This document shows positions 10,336 to 19,243 of a DNA stretch of 64,000 nt, one piece after another. How positions within the stretch are numbered: position 1 is the stretch's first letter; each line of letters begins with the position of its first letter. Origin of the DNA: Rhodoferax sp. (GTDB lineage Bacteria; Pseudomonadota; Gammaproteobacteria; Burkholderiales; Burkholderiaceae_C); NCBI GenBank assembly GCA_031291295.1, contig JARLJI010000184.1:1-64000 (forward strand), read 5' to 3'. A program made the translations under genes and the position numbers. A model generated the notes under the pieces. The model was not told the origin of the DNA and did not search any database. It saw only the letters and a program-made list of their open reading frames with translations.

Positions 10336-10803
10336 GTGCGTCAATATCCAAGACCAGAATCCTCCGGATTCACACTGATCGAATTGATGATCACGGTTGC
10401 CCTCGTGGGTATATTGGCGGCCGTCGCCTACCCCGCGTACACCGATCAGATCCGCAAGGGCAGACGAGCCGAATGCCGCAGCGGCTTGTTGCAGTCCATG
10501 CAGCAGCAGGAACGGTACTACACCCAGTTCAGCCAGTACGCCGCCTTCACCGACGGCGCTACGACGGCCAAAACCAAGTCGTTCTCGGGCGATTCTCAGG
10601 AAAATAGCGCCTGCAGCATCGCCGCCGCCCAGTGCACCAGTGGCAGCGCAACGCTGGATCTCAATCAATGCGTTGAATTGCAGGCCAGTATGCGTTCCGG
10701 TACAGACCCGGTTAGCCTGTTGTACCTGACCAGCAATGGAGACAAGGGCTGTACCTACAACGGCACGGCCCGGGTCACAGGGGAGAAGCGGTGCTGGCCT
10801 TGA
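10336..10803 (+). CDS. pilE: Type IV pilin-like minor pilin PilE
   Basis: A 155-residue prepilin. The GTG at 10336 is chosen as start because it gives a short class III leader ([11 protein letters not shown]) before [19 protein letters not shown] and has AAGGA at 10323–10327 with 8-nt spacing. Upstream extension would run into pilY1. Glu+5 is present, and the RKGRRAE / [10 protein letters not shown] block is typical of PilE/ComE-like minor pilins of beta- and gammaproteobacteria. Conserved C-terminal cysteines (GDKGCTYNG…EKRCWP) likely form the disulfide loop. It overlaps fimT by 13 nt. Confidence 0.87.
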   Translation: MRQYPRPESSGFTLIELMITVALVGILAAVAYPAYTDQIRKGRRAECRSGLLQSMQQQERYYTQFSQYAAFTDGATTAKTKSFSGDSQENSACSIAAAQCTSGSATLDLNQCVELQASMRSGTDPVSLLYLTSNGDKGCTYNGTARVTGEKRCWP

Positions 10804-11351
10804 AACCGCGGCCGATGAAAGCACGAGGCTTCACGCTGATCGAACTGTTGGTGGTCGTAGCGATGATTGCCATTGTCGCCACTCTGGCGGCCCCGAGTTT
10901 TCAGCAAACCATAGCACGTCAAAAAGTCAGCGTCGCTGCCAGCGACCTGTTGGGTTCGGCCATGCAGGCTCGCAGTGAAGCCATCAAGAACAATCGACAG
11001 GCCCTGGTTCAACCGGTGGTGGCTGGCGACTGGCGCCAGGGCTGGCGCATCTATGTCGACATCGACAAGGACAAGGCCTATACCGACGGCATCGACCTGC
11101 TCATCACCACCGTGGCACCGCTGGCGGACAACGTCGTGGTCGACGAAGTTGCGCTGAACCCCGCCGTGGGCAACCTGATCGGATTCGACGCCAGTGGTTT
11201 TTTGCTGGGGCGCAATGCCGGGCGTGTGGTATTTTCATCCACGCTGATTCCCAGGACCGAACTCAGGAAAGGTATCAAAGTGTCCATCACGGGCCGAACA
11301 CGCACTTGCACCAGCACACCGGGCAGCGATGGGTGCGCTGGAGCCGACTGA
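10791..11351 (+). CDS. fimT: GspH/FimT-family pseudopilin
   Basis: A 186-residue prepilin with cleavage site [27 protein letters not shown] and Glu+5, followed by [20 protein letters not shown], the hallmark of the GspH/FimT family, and a beta-rich globular domain. The GTG start at 10791 is preceded by GGGGAGAAG, an excellent ribosome site, and lies inside the end of pilE. An alternative ATG at 10815 would give a very short leader. In other species FimT-type proteins have been linked to DNA binding by pili during transformation; whether this one binds DNA is unknown, although the C-terminal tail ([13 protein letters not shown]) is basic. It is the last gene of the pilus operon. Confidence 0.85.
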   Translation: MLALKPRPMKARGFTLIELLVVVAMIAIVATLAAPSFQQTIARQKVSVAASDLLGSAMQARSEAIKNNRQALVQPVVAGDWRQGWRIYVDIDKDKAYTDGIDLLITTVAPLADNVVVDEVALNPAVGNLIGFDASGFLLGRNAGRVVFSSTLIPRTELRKGIKVSITGRTRTCTSTPGSDGCAGAD

Positions 11352-11374
11352 TCCGTTGCGTGCAAAATGACCAG

Positions 11375-12484
11375 GTGACTACACTTATCGACCAGGCCCT
11401 GGCCCTGGCAGAACAATCGCTGCGCTTGACCTCACCCAACCCCAGGGTGGGCTGTGTGATCTCCTCGTCCAGTGGGCAGCCACTGGGCGCCGGCCACACG
11501 CAACGCGTCGGCTCCCCCCACGCCGAAATCATGGCGCTGCGCGACGCAGCAGCCCAGGGCCACTCTGTTGTCGGCGCCACCGCCTACGTGACGCTGGAGC
11601 CCTGCTCTCATCACGGCCGCACCGACCCCTGCTGCGATGCGCTGATCGAGGCCGGCATCAAAAAGGTGGTCGCCTCGATAGCCGACCCCAATCCACTGGT
11701 CTCGGGCCAGGGCTTTGCGCGCTTGCGCGCGGCCGGCGTTGAGGTAGAGGTCGGGCCCGGCGCCGCCGAATCGCGCGAACTGAACATCGGTTTTTTCAGC
11801 CGCATGATCCGCCGGGCGCCCTGGGTGCGCCTGAAGGTGGCGGCGTCGCTAGACGGCAAGACGGCGCTGGACAATGGGGCCAGCCAGTGGATCACGGCCG
11901 AGGCCGCACGCGCGGATGGCCACGCCTGGCGGGCGCGCGCCTGCGCCGTGCTCACCGGCATTGGCACGGTGCTGGAGGACAACCCGCGACTCGATGTGCG
12001 GCTGGTCGATACCCCGCGCCAACCGCACCTGGTGGTGGTGGACAGCCGGTTGGAGACACCGCTCGATGCTCATCTTTTTATAGCTGGACGCGCCCTGTAC
12101 ATCTACGCTGCAGTGCCAAACGATGCCAAGAAGGCGGCGCTGGAGGCGCGCGGCGCGACTGTCATTTACCTGCCGGGCCAGACGCCAGAATCATCGAGCA
12201 AGGTGGATCTGGCCGCCATGCTGCGCGACCTGGCCCGGCGCGAAGTCAACGAGCTGCATGTCGAGGCGGGCTTCAAGCTCAACGGCTCGCTGATCCGCGA
12301 GGGCCTGGTCGACGAGTTTGTGGTGTACCTGGCGCCCAAATTGATCGGCCAGGGGCGCGGCATGGCCAACTTCGGGCCGCTCACGGAGTTGGCTCAGGCG
12401 GTGCCGCTAACGTTTACATCAACCGAGATGTTGGGGCCGGATCTGCGTATTCTGGCCAGAATTCCGGGGCGCGACCAGTTTTAG
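11375..12484 (+). CDS. ribD: Bifunctional riboflavin deaminase/reductase RibD
   Basis: About 369 residues. The N-terminal deaminase domain (about 1–145) has the zinc motifs HAEIMALRDA and PCSHHGRTDPCC; the C-terminal reductase domain (about 147–369) has VRLKVAASLDGKTAL and NELHVEAGFKLNGSLI. It carries out the second and third steps from GTP toward riboflavin. The start is uncertain: GTG 11375 (MTTLIDQALALAEQ) matches the usual family N-terminus, while GTG 11360 is also in frame. The gap to fimT is only 23 nt, with no FMN riboswitch. Residues about 232–248 (AHLFIAGRALYIYAAVP) coincide with a copy of the dispersed ~50-bp repeat at 12068–12117. Confidence 0.93.
   Translation: MTTLIDQALALAEQSLRLTSPNPRVGCVISSSSGQPLGAGHTQRVGSPHAEIMALRDAAAQGHSVVGATAYVTLEPCSHHGRTDPCCDALIEAGIKKVVASIADPNPLVSGQGFARLRAAGVEVEVGPGAAESRELNIGFFSRMIRRAPWVRLKVAASLDGKTALDNGASQWITAEAARADGHAWRARACAVLTGIGTVLEDNPRLDVRLVDTPRQPHLVVVDSRLETPLDAHLFIAGRALYIYAAVPNDAKKAALEARGATVIYLPGQTPESSSKVDLAAMLRDLARREVNELHVEAGFKLNGSLIREGLVDEFVVYLAPKLIGQGRGMANFGPLTELAQAVPLTFTSTEMLGPDLRILARIPGRDQF
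12068..12117 (+). repeat. Dispersed repeat copy inside ribD
   Basis: GCT…TATAGCTGGACGCGC…GCTGCAGTGCC follows the same plan as the intergenic copy at 19180–19233 (GCTAT, ATAGCT, GC-rich middle, GGGCTACAGGC). The copy is degenerate and lies wholly inside the reductase-domain coding region without breaking the frame. Confidence 0.5.
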
Positions 12485-12509
12485 CCCCAATCCCTGCGAA
12501 AATACGCCC

Positions 12510-13148
12510 ATGTTCACCGGAATCATCACCGGCGTGGGGCGCATCGCCGCAGTCCGCGACCTGGGAAGCTCTTTACAGTACGGCAAGCGTCTCACCATCG
12601 AGGCCCCGGCCGGCTACCTTGACGACGTCGCCCTGGGCGACAGCATCGCACTCAATGGCGCCTGCATGACGGTCACCACGCTGGTCCCCGCCAAACAGCA
12701 GTTCGGCATCGACATCTCCGCGGAATCGCTCCACAAGACCACGGGCCTCGCCGAACCCGGCCCGATCAACCTCGAAAAAGCCCTGCGTGCGCACGACCGC
12801 CTGGGCGGGCACATCGTGGCCGGCCATGTCGATGGCATTGGCACGGTCACCCACTTTGCCCAGGTCGGCGAGAGTTGGGAGCTGCGCATCAACGCGCCGC
12901 GCGAGCTGGCCAAATACCTGGCCTACAAGGGCTCGATCACGGTGAACGGCGTGAGCCTGACCGTGAACCGTGTGATGGACTCGGACGCCGGCTGCGAGGT
13001 CAGCATCAACCTGATTCCCCACACCGTCGAGAACACCGCCCTCGGCCACCTGCGCGCGGGCGCGCGGGTGAACCTCGAAATTGACCTGATCGCGCGCTAT
13101 GTGGAGCGCATGCTCCGCGCCGATCCGCAGCAACCTGACAAAAACTGA
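12510..13148 (+). CDS. ribE: Riboflavin synthase alpha chain
   Basis: A 212-residue protein with two tandem lumazine-binding domains. The first begins [12 protein letters not shown] and includes [14 protein letters not shown]; the second includes [13 protein letters not shown]. It dismutates two 6,7-dimethyl-8-ribityllumazine molecules to riboflavin plus the pyrimidine precursor. It sits 25 nt after ribD and 12 nt before ribBX, in the usual ribD-ribE-ribB-ribH order. It is called ribC in some nomenclatures. Confidence 0.96.
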   Translation: MFTGIITGVGRIAAVRDLGSSLQYGKRLTIEAPAGYLDDVALGDSIALNGACMTVTTLVPAKQQFGIDISAESLHKTTGLAEPGPINLEKALRAHDRLGGHIVAGHVDGIGTVTHFAQVGESWELRINAPRELAKYLAYKGSITVNGVSLTVNRVMDSDAGCEVSINLIPHTVENTALGHLRAGARVNLEIDLIARYVERMLRADPQQPDKN

Positions 13149-13160
13149 CAGAAACCCTTC

Positions 13161-14279
13161 ATGACAACGCCCTCCCCCGTCCCCATCTCCCCGGTCGAAG
13201 ACATCGTGGCTGACATGCGCCTGGGGCGCATGGTGATCCTGGTCGATGAAGAAGACCGCGAAAACGAAGGCGACCTGATCCTGGCCGCCGACCATGTAAC
13301 GCCCGAGGCCATCAACTTCATGGCGCGTCATGCGCGCGGCCTGATCTGCCTGACACTGACGCGCGACATGTGCGAGCGCCTGCAGCTGCCGCCCATGGTG
13401 ACGCGCAACAACGCCAAGCATTCGACCGCGTTCACCGTGTCGATCGAAGCCGCCGAGGGCGTGACCACCGGCATCTCGGCCGCCGACCGGGCCCGCACCG
13501 TGCAGGTGGCGGTGGCCAGGGGCGCCAAGGCGGAAGACCTGGTGCAGCCCGGCCACATATTCCCGCTGCAGGCCGTCGATGGCGGCGTGCTGATGCGCGC
13601 CGGCCACACCGAGGCCGGCTGCGACCTGGCCGCCATGGCAGGCTGCTCGCCCGCATCCGTGATCTGCGAGGTCATGAAGGACGACGGCACCATGGCCCGG
13701 TTGCCCGACCTGCAGCTGTTCGCGGCCGAGCACGGCCTGAAGATCGGCACGATTGCCGACTTGATCGAACACCGCAGCCGGGTCGAATCCCTGATCGAGA
13801 AAGTCGGCACGCGCACCATCAACACGGCCTGGGGCGAATTCACCGCGCATGCGTACCTGGACAAGCCCAGCCGCGGCCTGCACCTGGCGCTGGTCAAGGG
13901 GCAGTGGCGGCCCGACGACACCGTGGTCGTGCGCGTGCACGAGCCGCTGTCGGTGCTCGATGCGCTGGAGGTCAACCGCTCCATGCACACCTGGGGGCTG
14001 GACACCAGCCTCAAGCACATCGCGCAGCTGGGCCAGGGCGTGGTCGTGCTGCTGAACTGCGGCGAGAGCGCGGCCCAGCTGCTGGCCCAGTTCGAAGGCA
14101 CGGCGCGCGCCAGCCACGGCCCGGAGCGTGGCCGCATGGACCTGCGCACCTACGGCATCGGCGCGCAAATCCTGCGCGAATGCGGTGTCCACAAAATGAA
14201 CCTCATGGGCACTCCGCGCCGCATGCCCAGCATGGTGGGCTACGGGCTGGAGATTGCCGGCTACACACCAAAGGAATAA
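13161..14279 (+). CDS. ribB: 3,4-dihydroxy-2-butanone-4-phosphate synthase with degenerate GTP cyclohydrolase II-like domain (RibBX type)
   Basis: A 372-residue protein. The N-terminal RibB domain (about 1–205) is intact: [33 protein letters not shown] and [11 protein letters not shown]. The C-terminal part aligns to GTP cyclohydrolase II (RibA), but where active enzymes have the zinc-binding CLTGD…RCDC block it reads [18 protein letters not shown] (260–277) with no cysteine. It therefore cannot bind the catalytic zinc in the normal way. This is the RibBX variant known from Proteobacteria, in which the second domain has lost cyclohydrolase function. A separate functional ribA must exist elsewhere in the genome. 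It precedes ribH by 3 nt. Confidence 0.92.
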   Translation: MTTPSPVPISPVEDIVADMRLGRMVILVDEEDRENEGDLILAADHVTPEAINFMARHARGLICLTLTRDMCERLQLPPMVTRNNAKHSTAFTVSIEAAEGVTTGISAADRARTVQVAVARGAKAEDLVQPGHIFPLQAVDGGVLMRAGHTEAGCDLAAMAGCSPASVICEVMKDDGTMARLPDLQLFAAEHGLKIGTIADLIEHRSRVESLIEKVGTRTINTAWGEFTAHAYLDKPSRGLHLALVKGQWRPDDTVVVRVHEPLSVLDALEVNRSMHTWGLDTSLKHIAQLGQGVVVLLNCGESAAQLLAQFEGTARASHGPERGRMDLRTYGIGAQILRECGVHKMNLMGTPRRMPSMVGYGLEIAGYTPKE

Positions 14280-14282
14280 AAC

Positions 14283-14750
14283 ATGTTTGGCGCAGAAAAA
14301 GGAACGGCCGCTCGGCCACTGGACGGCAGCAAGCTGCACGTCGGCATCGTGCAGGCGCGCTTCAACGAGAGCATCACCAACAGCCTCGCAAGCGCCTGCA
14401 AGGCTGAACTCGCGGCACTGGGCGTGCCGGAGCACAGCATCGTGCACGTGCTGGTGCCCGGCGCGCTGGAAGTGCCGCTGGCCCTGCAGGCGCTGGCCGA
14501 GCAAGACAAGTTCGATGCCCTGATCGCGCTGGGTTGCATCATCCGCGGCGAAACCTACCATTTCGAGCTGGTGGCCAACGAATCGGGCGCCGGCGTGAGC
14601 CGGGTCGCGCTGGACTACCAACTGCCGGTGGCCAACGCCATCATCACCACCGAAAACCTGGATCAGGCCATCGCCCGGCAAACCGACAAGGGCCGGGACG
14701 CGGCCCGCGTGGCGGTGGAAATGGCGAACCTGCTGGACGAACTCGCATGA
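14283..14750 (+). CDS. ribH: 6,7-dimethyl-8-ribityllumazine synthase
   Basis: A 155-residue lumazine synthase that condenses the RibB and RibD products. The substrate-binding features are visible: [10 protein letters not shown] near residue 24, [11 protein letters not shown], and [19 protein letters not shown] with the catalytic His in the YHFELV stretch. The length is normal. Its stop overlaps the nusB start as ATGA (14747–14750), so the two are translationally coupled. Confidence 0.96.
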   Translation: MFGAEKGTAARPLDGSKLHVGIVQARFNESITNSLASACKAELAALGVPEHSIVHVLVPGALEVPLALQALAEQDKFDALIALGCIIRGETYHFELVANESGAGVSRVALDYQLPVANAIITTENLDQAIARQTDKGRDAARVAVEMANLLDELA

Positions 14751-15283
14751 CCCTGGAAAAACCCAAGACTCCGGCCGAGCGCCCGGCCCGCCAGTCCCGC
14801 ACCGGACTGACCAGCACCGGGGTACGCAAGGCGGCCGCCAAGTCGAACCGGTCGCGCGCGCGCGAGTTTGCACTGCAGGCGCTGTACCAGCACCAGGTCG
14901 GCCGCAACGACGCGGCGTCCATCGACAGCTTCACGCGCGACCTGGCCGGCTTTCACAAGGCCGACTCCGCGCACTACGACGCGCTGTTGCACGGCTGCAT
15001 CGAGGAGTCGGCGGTGCTCGACGCCCTGATCCTGCCGCTGCTGGACCGCAAGATGAACGAGATCTCGCCGGTCGAGCACGGCGTGATGTGGATTGGCGCC
15101 TACGAGTTCAAGCACTGCCTGGACGTGCCGTGGCGCGTGGTGCTCAACGAGTGCATCGAGCTGGCCAAGGAGTTTGGCGGCACCGACGGCCACAAGTACG
15201 TGAACGCGGTGCTCAATGGCCTGGCGCCCACCCTGCGCGCGGCCGAGGTGGCCGCCGACAAAGTCACGGGCAAGGCCCGTTGA
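14747..15283 (+). CDS. nusB: Transcription antitermination factor NusB
   Basis: A 178-residue RNA-binding protein of the processive antitermination complex for rRNA operons (with NusE, NusA and NusG). Key blocks are [16 protein letters not shown] (the arginine-rich N-terminal helix), [12 protein letters not shown] and [20 protein letters not shown], followed by [11 protein letters not shown]. About 30 extra basic residues precede the conserved core. The start ATG overlaps the ribH stop (ATGA). The ribH–nusB neighbourhood is conserved in Proteobacteria. Confidence 0.96.
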   Translation: MTLEKPKTPAERPARQSRTGLTSTGVRKAAAKSNRSRAREFALQALYQHQVGRNDAASIDSFTRDLAGFHKADSAHYDALLHGCIEESAVLDALILPLLDRKMNEISPVEHGVMWIGAYEFKHCLDVPWRVVLNECIELAKEFGGTDGHKYVNAVLNGLAPTLRAAEVAADKVTGKAR

Positions 15284-15290
15284 ACGCACG

Positions 15291-16490
15291 ATGACACAAC
15301 CCACCCTGAAGATCTCCACACGCGCCCAGCGCATCGAACCGTTCTACGTGATGGAAGTGGCCAAGGCCGCCTCCGCCATGGCCCGCGAAGTGGCCCACAC
15401 CGACCGCCCCATGATCTTCCTGAACATCGGCGAGCCGGACTTCACCGCGCCGCCGCTGGTGCAGGAAGCGGCGGCCCGGGCCATCCACAACGGCACCACG
15501 CAGTACACCCAGGCAACCGGGCTGGAGCCGCTGCGCGAGCGCATCAGCGACTGGTACCAGCAGCGCTTTGGCATGGTGGTGCCGGCGCGCCGCATCGTCG
15601 TCACTGCCGGTGCCTCGGCGGCCCTGCAGCTGGCCTGCCTGGCGCTGATCGAAGCGGGCGACGAGATCCTGATGCCCGACCCGAGCTACCCCTGCAACCG
15701 GCATTTTGTCAGCGCCGCCGAGGGCACGGCAGTGCTGATTCCCACCTCGGCCGAGGAGCGTTTCCAGCTCAGCGCCGACAAGGTGCAGGCTGCCTGGAAC
15801 GACAAAACGCGCGGCGTTTTGCTGGCCTCGCCATCCAACCCCACCGGCACCTCGATTCACCCCGACGAGCTGCGCCGTATCCACGAGGTCGTGAGCGCAC
15901 GCGGCGGCATCACGCTGATCGACGAGATCTACCTGGGCCTGAGTTTCGATGACACCTTCGGGCACACGGCGCTGGCTTTGGACGACAACATCATCAGCAT
16001 CAACAGCTTCTCCAAGTACTTCAACATGACGGGCTGGCGCCTTGGCTGGCTGGTCGTGCCCGAGGCGCTGGTGCCGGTGATCGAGCGTCTCGCGCAAAAC
16101 CTGTTCATCTGCGCCAGCACGGTGGCGCAGCATGCGGCGATGGCCTGCTTCGATGCGCTCAGCATTGCCGAGTACGAACGGCGCCGTGCCGAGTTCAAGG
16201 CGCGCCGCGATTTTTTCATTCCGGCCCTCAATGCCATGGGGCTGAATGTGCCCGTGATGCCCGACGGCGCTTTCTATGCCTGGGCGGACTGCTCTCAAAT
16301 CTGCAGCAAACTGAAGATCAAGGACAGCTGGGACTTCGCCTTTGAAGTCATGAAGCAGGCCCACGTGGCGGTCACGCCGGGACGCGACTTCGGCAGCGCC
16401 GACACGCACCACTTCGTGCGCTTTTCCACCGCCAGTTCGATGCCGCAATTGCAGGAAGCAGCCGCGCGACTGCGGACCATGCTGGCATGA
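15291..16490 (+). CDS. PLP-dependent class I/II aminotransferase
   Basis: A 399-residue fold-type I aminotransferase. The Schiff-base lysine is K242 in NSFSKYFNMTGWRLGW, with other family blocks LNIGEPDFTAPP, ASPSNPTGT and the C-terminal FVRFSTA. It should transfer amino groups between an amino acid and a 2-oxoacid. The substrate cannot be read from sequence; aspartate- or alanine-type activity is likely for this family. ATG 15291 is 8 nt after nusB, so it probably belongs to the rib–nusB transcript. The 55-nt gap to ybgC may hold a new promoter. Confidence 0.9.
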   Translation: MTQPTLKISTRAQRIEPFYVMEVAKAASAMAREVAHTDRPMIFLNIGEPDFTAPPLVQEAAARAIHNGTTQYTQATGLEPLRERISDWYQQRFGMVVPARRIVVTAGASAALQLACLALIEAGDEILMPDPSYPCNRHFVSAAEGTAVLIPTSAEERFQLSADKVQAAWNDKTRGVLLASPSNPTGTSIHPDELRRIHEVVSARGGITLIDEIYLGLSFDDTFGHTALALDDNIISINSFSKYFNMTGWRLGWLVVPEALVPVIERLAQNLFICASTVAQHAAMACFDALSIAEYERRRAEFKARRDFFIPALNAMGLNVPVMPDGAFYAWADCSQICSKLKIKDSWDFAFEVMKQAHVAVTPGRDFGSADTHHFVRFSTASSMPQLQEAAARLRTMLA

Positions 16491-16545
16491 GCCGCCGGGC
16501 CATTCCCAAGGCGAACACCGCAGCGCGTAGCGCGGAGGTTGCCTG

Positions 16546-16989
16546 ATGAGCCGTACCGTTCAGGGCGCGCGGGTGTTTCACTGGCCCATCCGCGTGTACT
16601 GGGAGGACACCGACGCGGGCGGCATCGTCTTCTATGCCAACTACCTCAAGTTTTTCGAGCGGGCGCGCACCGAGTGGCTGCGCTCGCTGGGGCTGGGGCA
16701 GCACAAGCTGCGCGAAGAGTGCGGCGGCATGTTCGTGGTGGTGGAAACCCACGTCAAATACCACCGGCCGGCGCGCCTCGACGACGAGCTTGTGGTGACG
16801 GCGCATTTAAGCGAAATGGGCCAGGCGTCCATGACCATCCTGCAACAGGTGCTATCAAAAAACGAGCGGGCGCCCGCCAGCCCCGCGGAACTTCTGTGTA
16901 CCGGCAGCATCCGAATCGGGTGGGTCGATGCGACCACCCTCAAGCCCGCCAAAATTCCGAAAAATATCCTGGAAGTCGTTAAACAATGA
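16546..16989 (+). CDS. ybgC: Tol-Pal system-associated acyl-CoA thioesterase
   Basis: A 147-residue hotdog-fold thioesterase. The catalytic motif VYWEDTDAGGIVFYANYLKF, with Asp in DTD and the conserved Tyr, lies near residue 20, followed by FERARTEWLRSLG. YbgC proteins hydrolyse short acyl-CoA or acyl-ACP esters and are encoded with tolQRA, where they are thought to act near phospholipid enzymes at the membrane. The stop overlaps the tolQ start (ATGA at 16986–16989). A short insertion (SKNERAPASPAE, about 106–117) is absent from the family pattern I know. Confidence 0.93.
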   Translation: MSRTVQGARVFHWPIRVYWEDTDAGGIVFYANYLKFFERARTEWLRSLGLGQHKLREECGGMFVVVETHVKYHRPARLDDELVVTAHLSEMGQASMTILQQVLSKNERAPASPAELLCTGSIRIGWVDATTLKPAKIPKNILEVVKQ

Positions 16990-17678
16990 ATCAAGATTTG
17001 TCGATTCTGACCATGGTCATCAATGCCAGCTGGGTGGTGCAGCTGGTCATGTTGTTGCTGGTGTGCGTGTCGGTGGCAAGCTGGGCCGCCATCTTCCGCA
17101 AGATCTTTGCGCTCAAGCGCGTGAACGCGCTCAATGATGAGTTCGAGCGGGATTTCTGGTCGGGCACCAGCCTGAACGACCTGTTTGCCTCGGCCGCCCA
17201 GAATGCCAAGCACTCGGGCCCGATGGAGCGCATTTTCGCCAGCGGCATGCGCGAATACCAGAAGCTGCGCGAGCGCCGCATCACCGACGCCGGTGCGCTG
17301 ATGGACGGCGCGCGCCGCGCCATGCGCGCGAGCTTCCAGCGCGAACTCGATGCGGTGGAAGTCAACCTCTCCTTCCTCGCCTCGGTCGGCTCCGTATCGC
17401 CGTACCTGGGGCTGTTCGGCACGGTGTGGGGCATCATGCACGCCTTCATCGGCCTGGCCGGCCTGCAGCAGGTCACGCTGGCCACCGTGGCCCCGGGCAT
17501 TGCCGAGGCGCTGGTGGCCACCGCGATCGGCCTGTTCGCCGCGATTCCGGCCGTGGTGGCCTACAACCGGTTTGCGCACGACATCGACCGCGTGGCCATC
17601 AAGCTGGAAACCTTCATCGAAGAGTTCACCAACATCCTGCAGCGCAACCTGGGCGCCCAATCGGCCTCGGGCCACTAA
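16986..17678 (+). CDS. tolQ: Tol-Pal proton channel subunit TolQ
   Basis: A 230-residue inner-membrane protein of the MotA/TolQ/ExbB family with three membrane helices (about 14–36, 135–160 and 170–195). The conserved loops GSVSPYLGLFGTVWGIMHAF and ATAIGLFAAIPAVVAYNRF are both present. With TolR it forms the proton-driven motor that energises TolA, pulling the outer membrane inward during division and recycling Pal. It overlaps ybgC by 4 nt; tolR follows after 14 nt. Confidence 0.97.
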   Translation: MNQDLSILTMVINASWVVQLVMLLLVCVSVASWAAIFRKIFALKRVNALNDEFERDFWSGTSLNDLFASAAQNAKHSGPMERIFASGMREYQKLRERRITDAGALMDGARRAMRASFQRELDAVEVNLSFLASVGSVSPYLGLFGTVWGIMHAFIGLAGLQQVTLATVAPGIAEALVATAIGLFAAIPAVVAYNRFAHDIDRVAIKLETFIEEFTNILQRNLGAQSASGH

Positions 17679-17692
17679 GGGGGAAGCAAGCG

Positions 17693-18127
<435 letters not shown>

Positions 18128-18146
18128 GGGCCGCCCCAGCAACATC

Positions 18147-19178
18147 ATGAACGCCGCCGCCGATCGCCGCATTGAGTTTGCACCGCCGCCGCAGCCGGGC
18201 ATGCTGCGCGCGTACGCGCTGGCTGTGCTGGCGCACCTGCTGCTGCTCGCGGCGCTGACCTGGGGCGTGCACTGGAAGCGCGACGCCGAGAATGTGGCGG
18301 TCGAAGCCGAGCTGTGGTCCTCGGTGCCGCAGCAGGCCGCGCCCCGGGCGGTGGAGTCGCCGCCACCGCAGCCCGTGCCGCCGCCTCCCGCACCGGCGCC
18401 GGTACCAACGCCGCAGCCCGCCCCCCCGCCGCCCCCGCCTGTGCGCGTGGCGCCATCAGTGCGCGACGCCGACATTGCGATCGAGCGCCAGAAGAAGGAG
18501 CTGGAGAAAGAAAAGCTCGAGCAGCAACAGAAACTGGAGCAGGACAAGCGCGAGCGACAGAAAAAGCTGGACGCCGAGAAACGTGCAGAGGAAAAGCAGG
18601 CGGCGCTGGACAAGAAAAAACAAGACCAGCAGCAGGAAGTCCAAAGGAGAGCGGCCGAGAAGGCACAGGCTAAAGCCGAGGCCCAAGCCGAGGCGAAGGC
18701 GCAAGCCGAGGCCAAGACCAAGGCGCAGGCAGAAGCAAAAGCGCAGGCACAGGTCAAAGCACAGGCTGAAGCCAAAGCGCAAGCGCTGGCCAAGGCGCAG
18801 GCCGACAAGCTGCATCAGCAAACCGTTAAAAACATGCTGGCCATGGCCAACGCCGAGGGCGGCGCCAACGCTACCGGCAAGGCGCTGCGCTCGTCCGGCC
18901 CTTCAGGCAGCTATGGCTCCCGCGTCGCCACCGCAGTGCGGCCCAATGTGGTGTTCCCCGATGCCGACCTTGTCAGCGGCAACCCCACTGCTGATTTCGA
19001 CGTGCGGCTGGCACCCGATGGCACCATCGTCGGCACCCCCAAGCTGGTCAAATCGAGCGGCCTGCCGGCTTGGGACGAGGCTGCGCTGCGCGCTTTGGAA
19101 AAGACCGAAAAGTTGCCGCGCGACATTGACGGACGAGTGCCGCCCTTGCTGACCATCGGCCTTCAGCCGAAGCGCTGA
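18147..19178 (+). CDS. tolA: Tol-Pal envelope-spanning protein TolA
   Basis: A 343-residue protein in three parts. An N-terminal membrane helix (about 20–42) has the S/H-containing core AYALAVLAHLLLLAALTW, where the His contacts TolQR. A proline-rich hinge (about 66–100) follows, then a long Lys/Ala/Gln/Glu helix (about 107–230) with near-perfect KAQAEA repeats encoded at 18661–18810. The C-terminal TonB/TolA-type domain (about 258–343) reads VVFPDADLVSGNPTADFDVRLAPDG and DEAALRALEKTEKLP. TolA links the motor to Pal and TolB. The repeat tract is a likely site of length change. Confidence 0.95.
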   Translation: MNAAADRRIEFAPPPQPGMLRAYALAVLAHLLLLAALTWGVHWKRDAENVAVEAELWSSVPQQAAPRAVESPPPQPVPPPPAPAPVPTPQPAPPPPPPVRVAPSVRDADIAIERQKKELEKEKLEQQQKLEQDKRERQKKLDAEKRAEEKQAALDKKKQDQQQEVQRRAAEKAQAKAEAQAEAKAQAEAKTKAQAEAKAQAQVKAQAEAKAQALAKAQADKLHQQTVKNMLAMANAEGGANATGKALRSSGPSGSYGSRVATAVRPNVVFPDADLVSGNPTADFDVRLAPDGTIVGTPKLVKSSGLPAWDEAALRALEKTEKLPRDIDGRVPPLLTIGLQPKR

Positions 19179-19179
19179 C

Positions 19180-19233
19180 GCTATTTTTTTGATAGCTACC
19201 TGTGCAGACCTTTCAAGGGCTACAGGCACTTTT
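19180..19233 (+). repeat. Dispersed Comamonadaceae-type repeat (best copy)
   Basis: This is the clearest copy: GCTAT-TTTTTTG-ATAGC (a small stem-loop), then TACCTGTGCAGACC, then AAGGGCTACAGGCAC. It fills nearly the whole space between the tolA stop and the dnaE stop, which converge here. Other copies: 12068–12117, 22800–22848, 28652–28702 (reverse), 33264–33310, 34040–34089 (reverse) and 43089–43136. It is about 50 bp long, with no coding capacity of its own. Confidence 0.75.
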
Positions 19234-19243
19234 CCCTTGAAAC

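Noticed and set aside
11352-11374. FMN riboswitch expected ahead of riboflavin genes
   Set aside because: Only 23 nt separate fimT from ribD and no RFN-type conserved blocks occur there, nor in the short gaps before ribE, ribBX or ribH.
12573-14873. A 766-codon minus-strand frame opposite the riboflavin genes
   Set aside because: Same codon-position artefact; the plus strand encodes ribE, ribBX, ribH and nusB with clear motifs.
16260-16320. Possible repeat copy within the aminotransferase gene
   Set aside because: Only a short match to CTGCAG-type blocks; the required stem-loop and GGGCTACAGG block are missing.
18661-18810. Tandem repeats in tolA as a possible CRISPR or satellite array
   Set aside because: They are imperfect codons for KAQAEA repeats in the helical domain of TolA, an expected feature.
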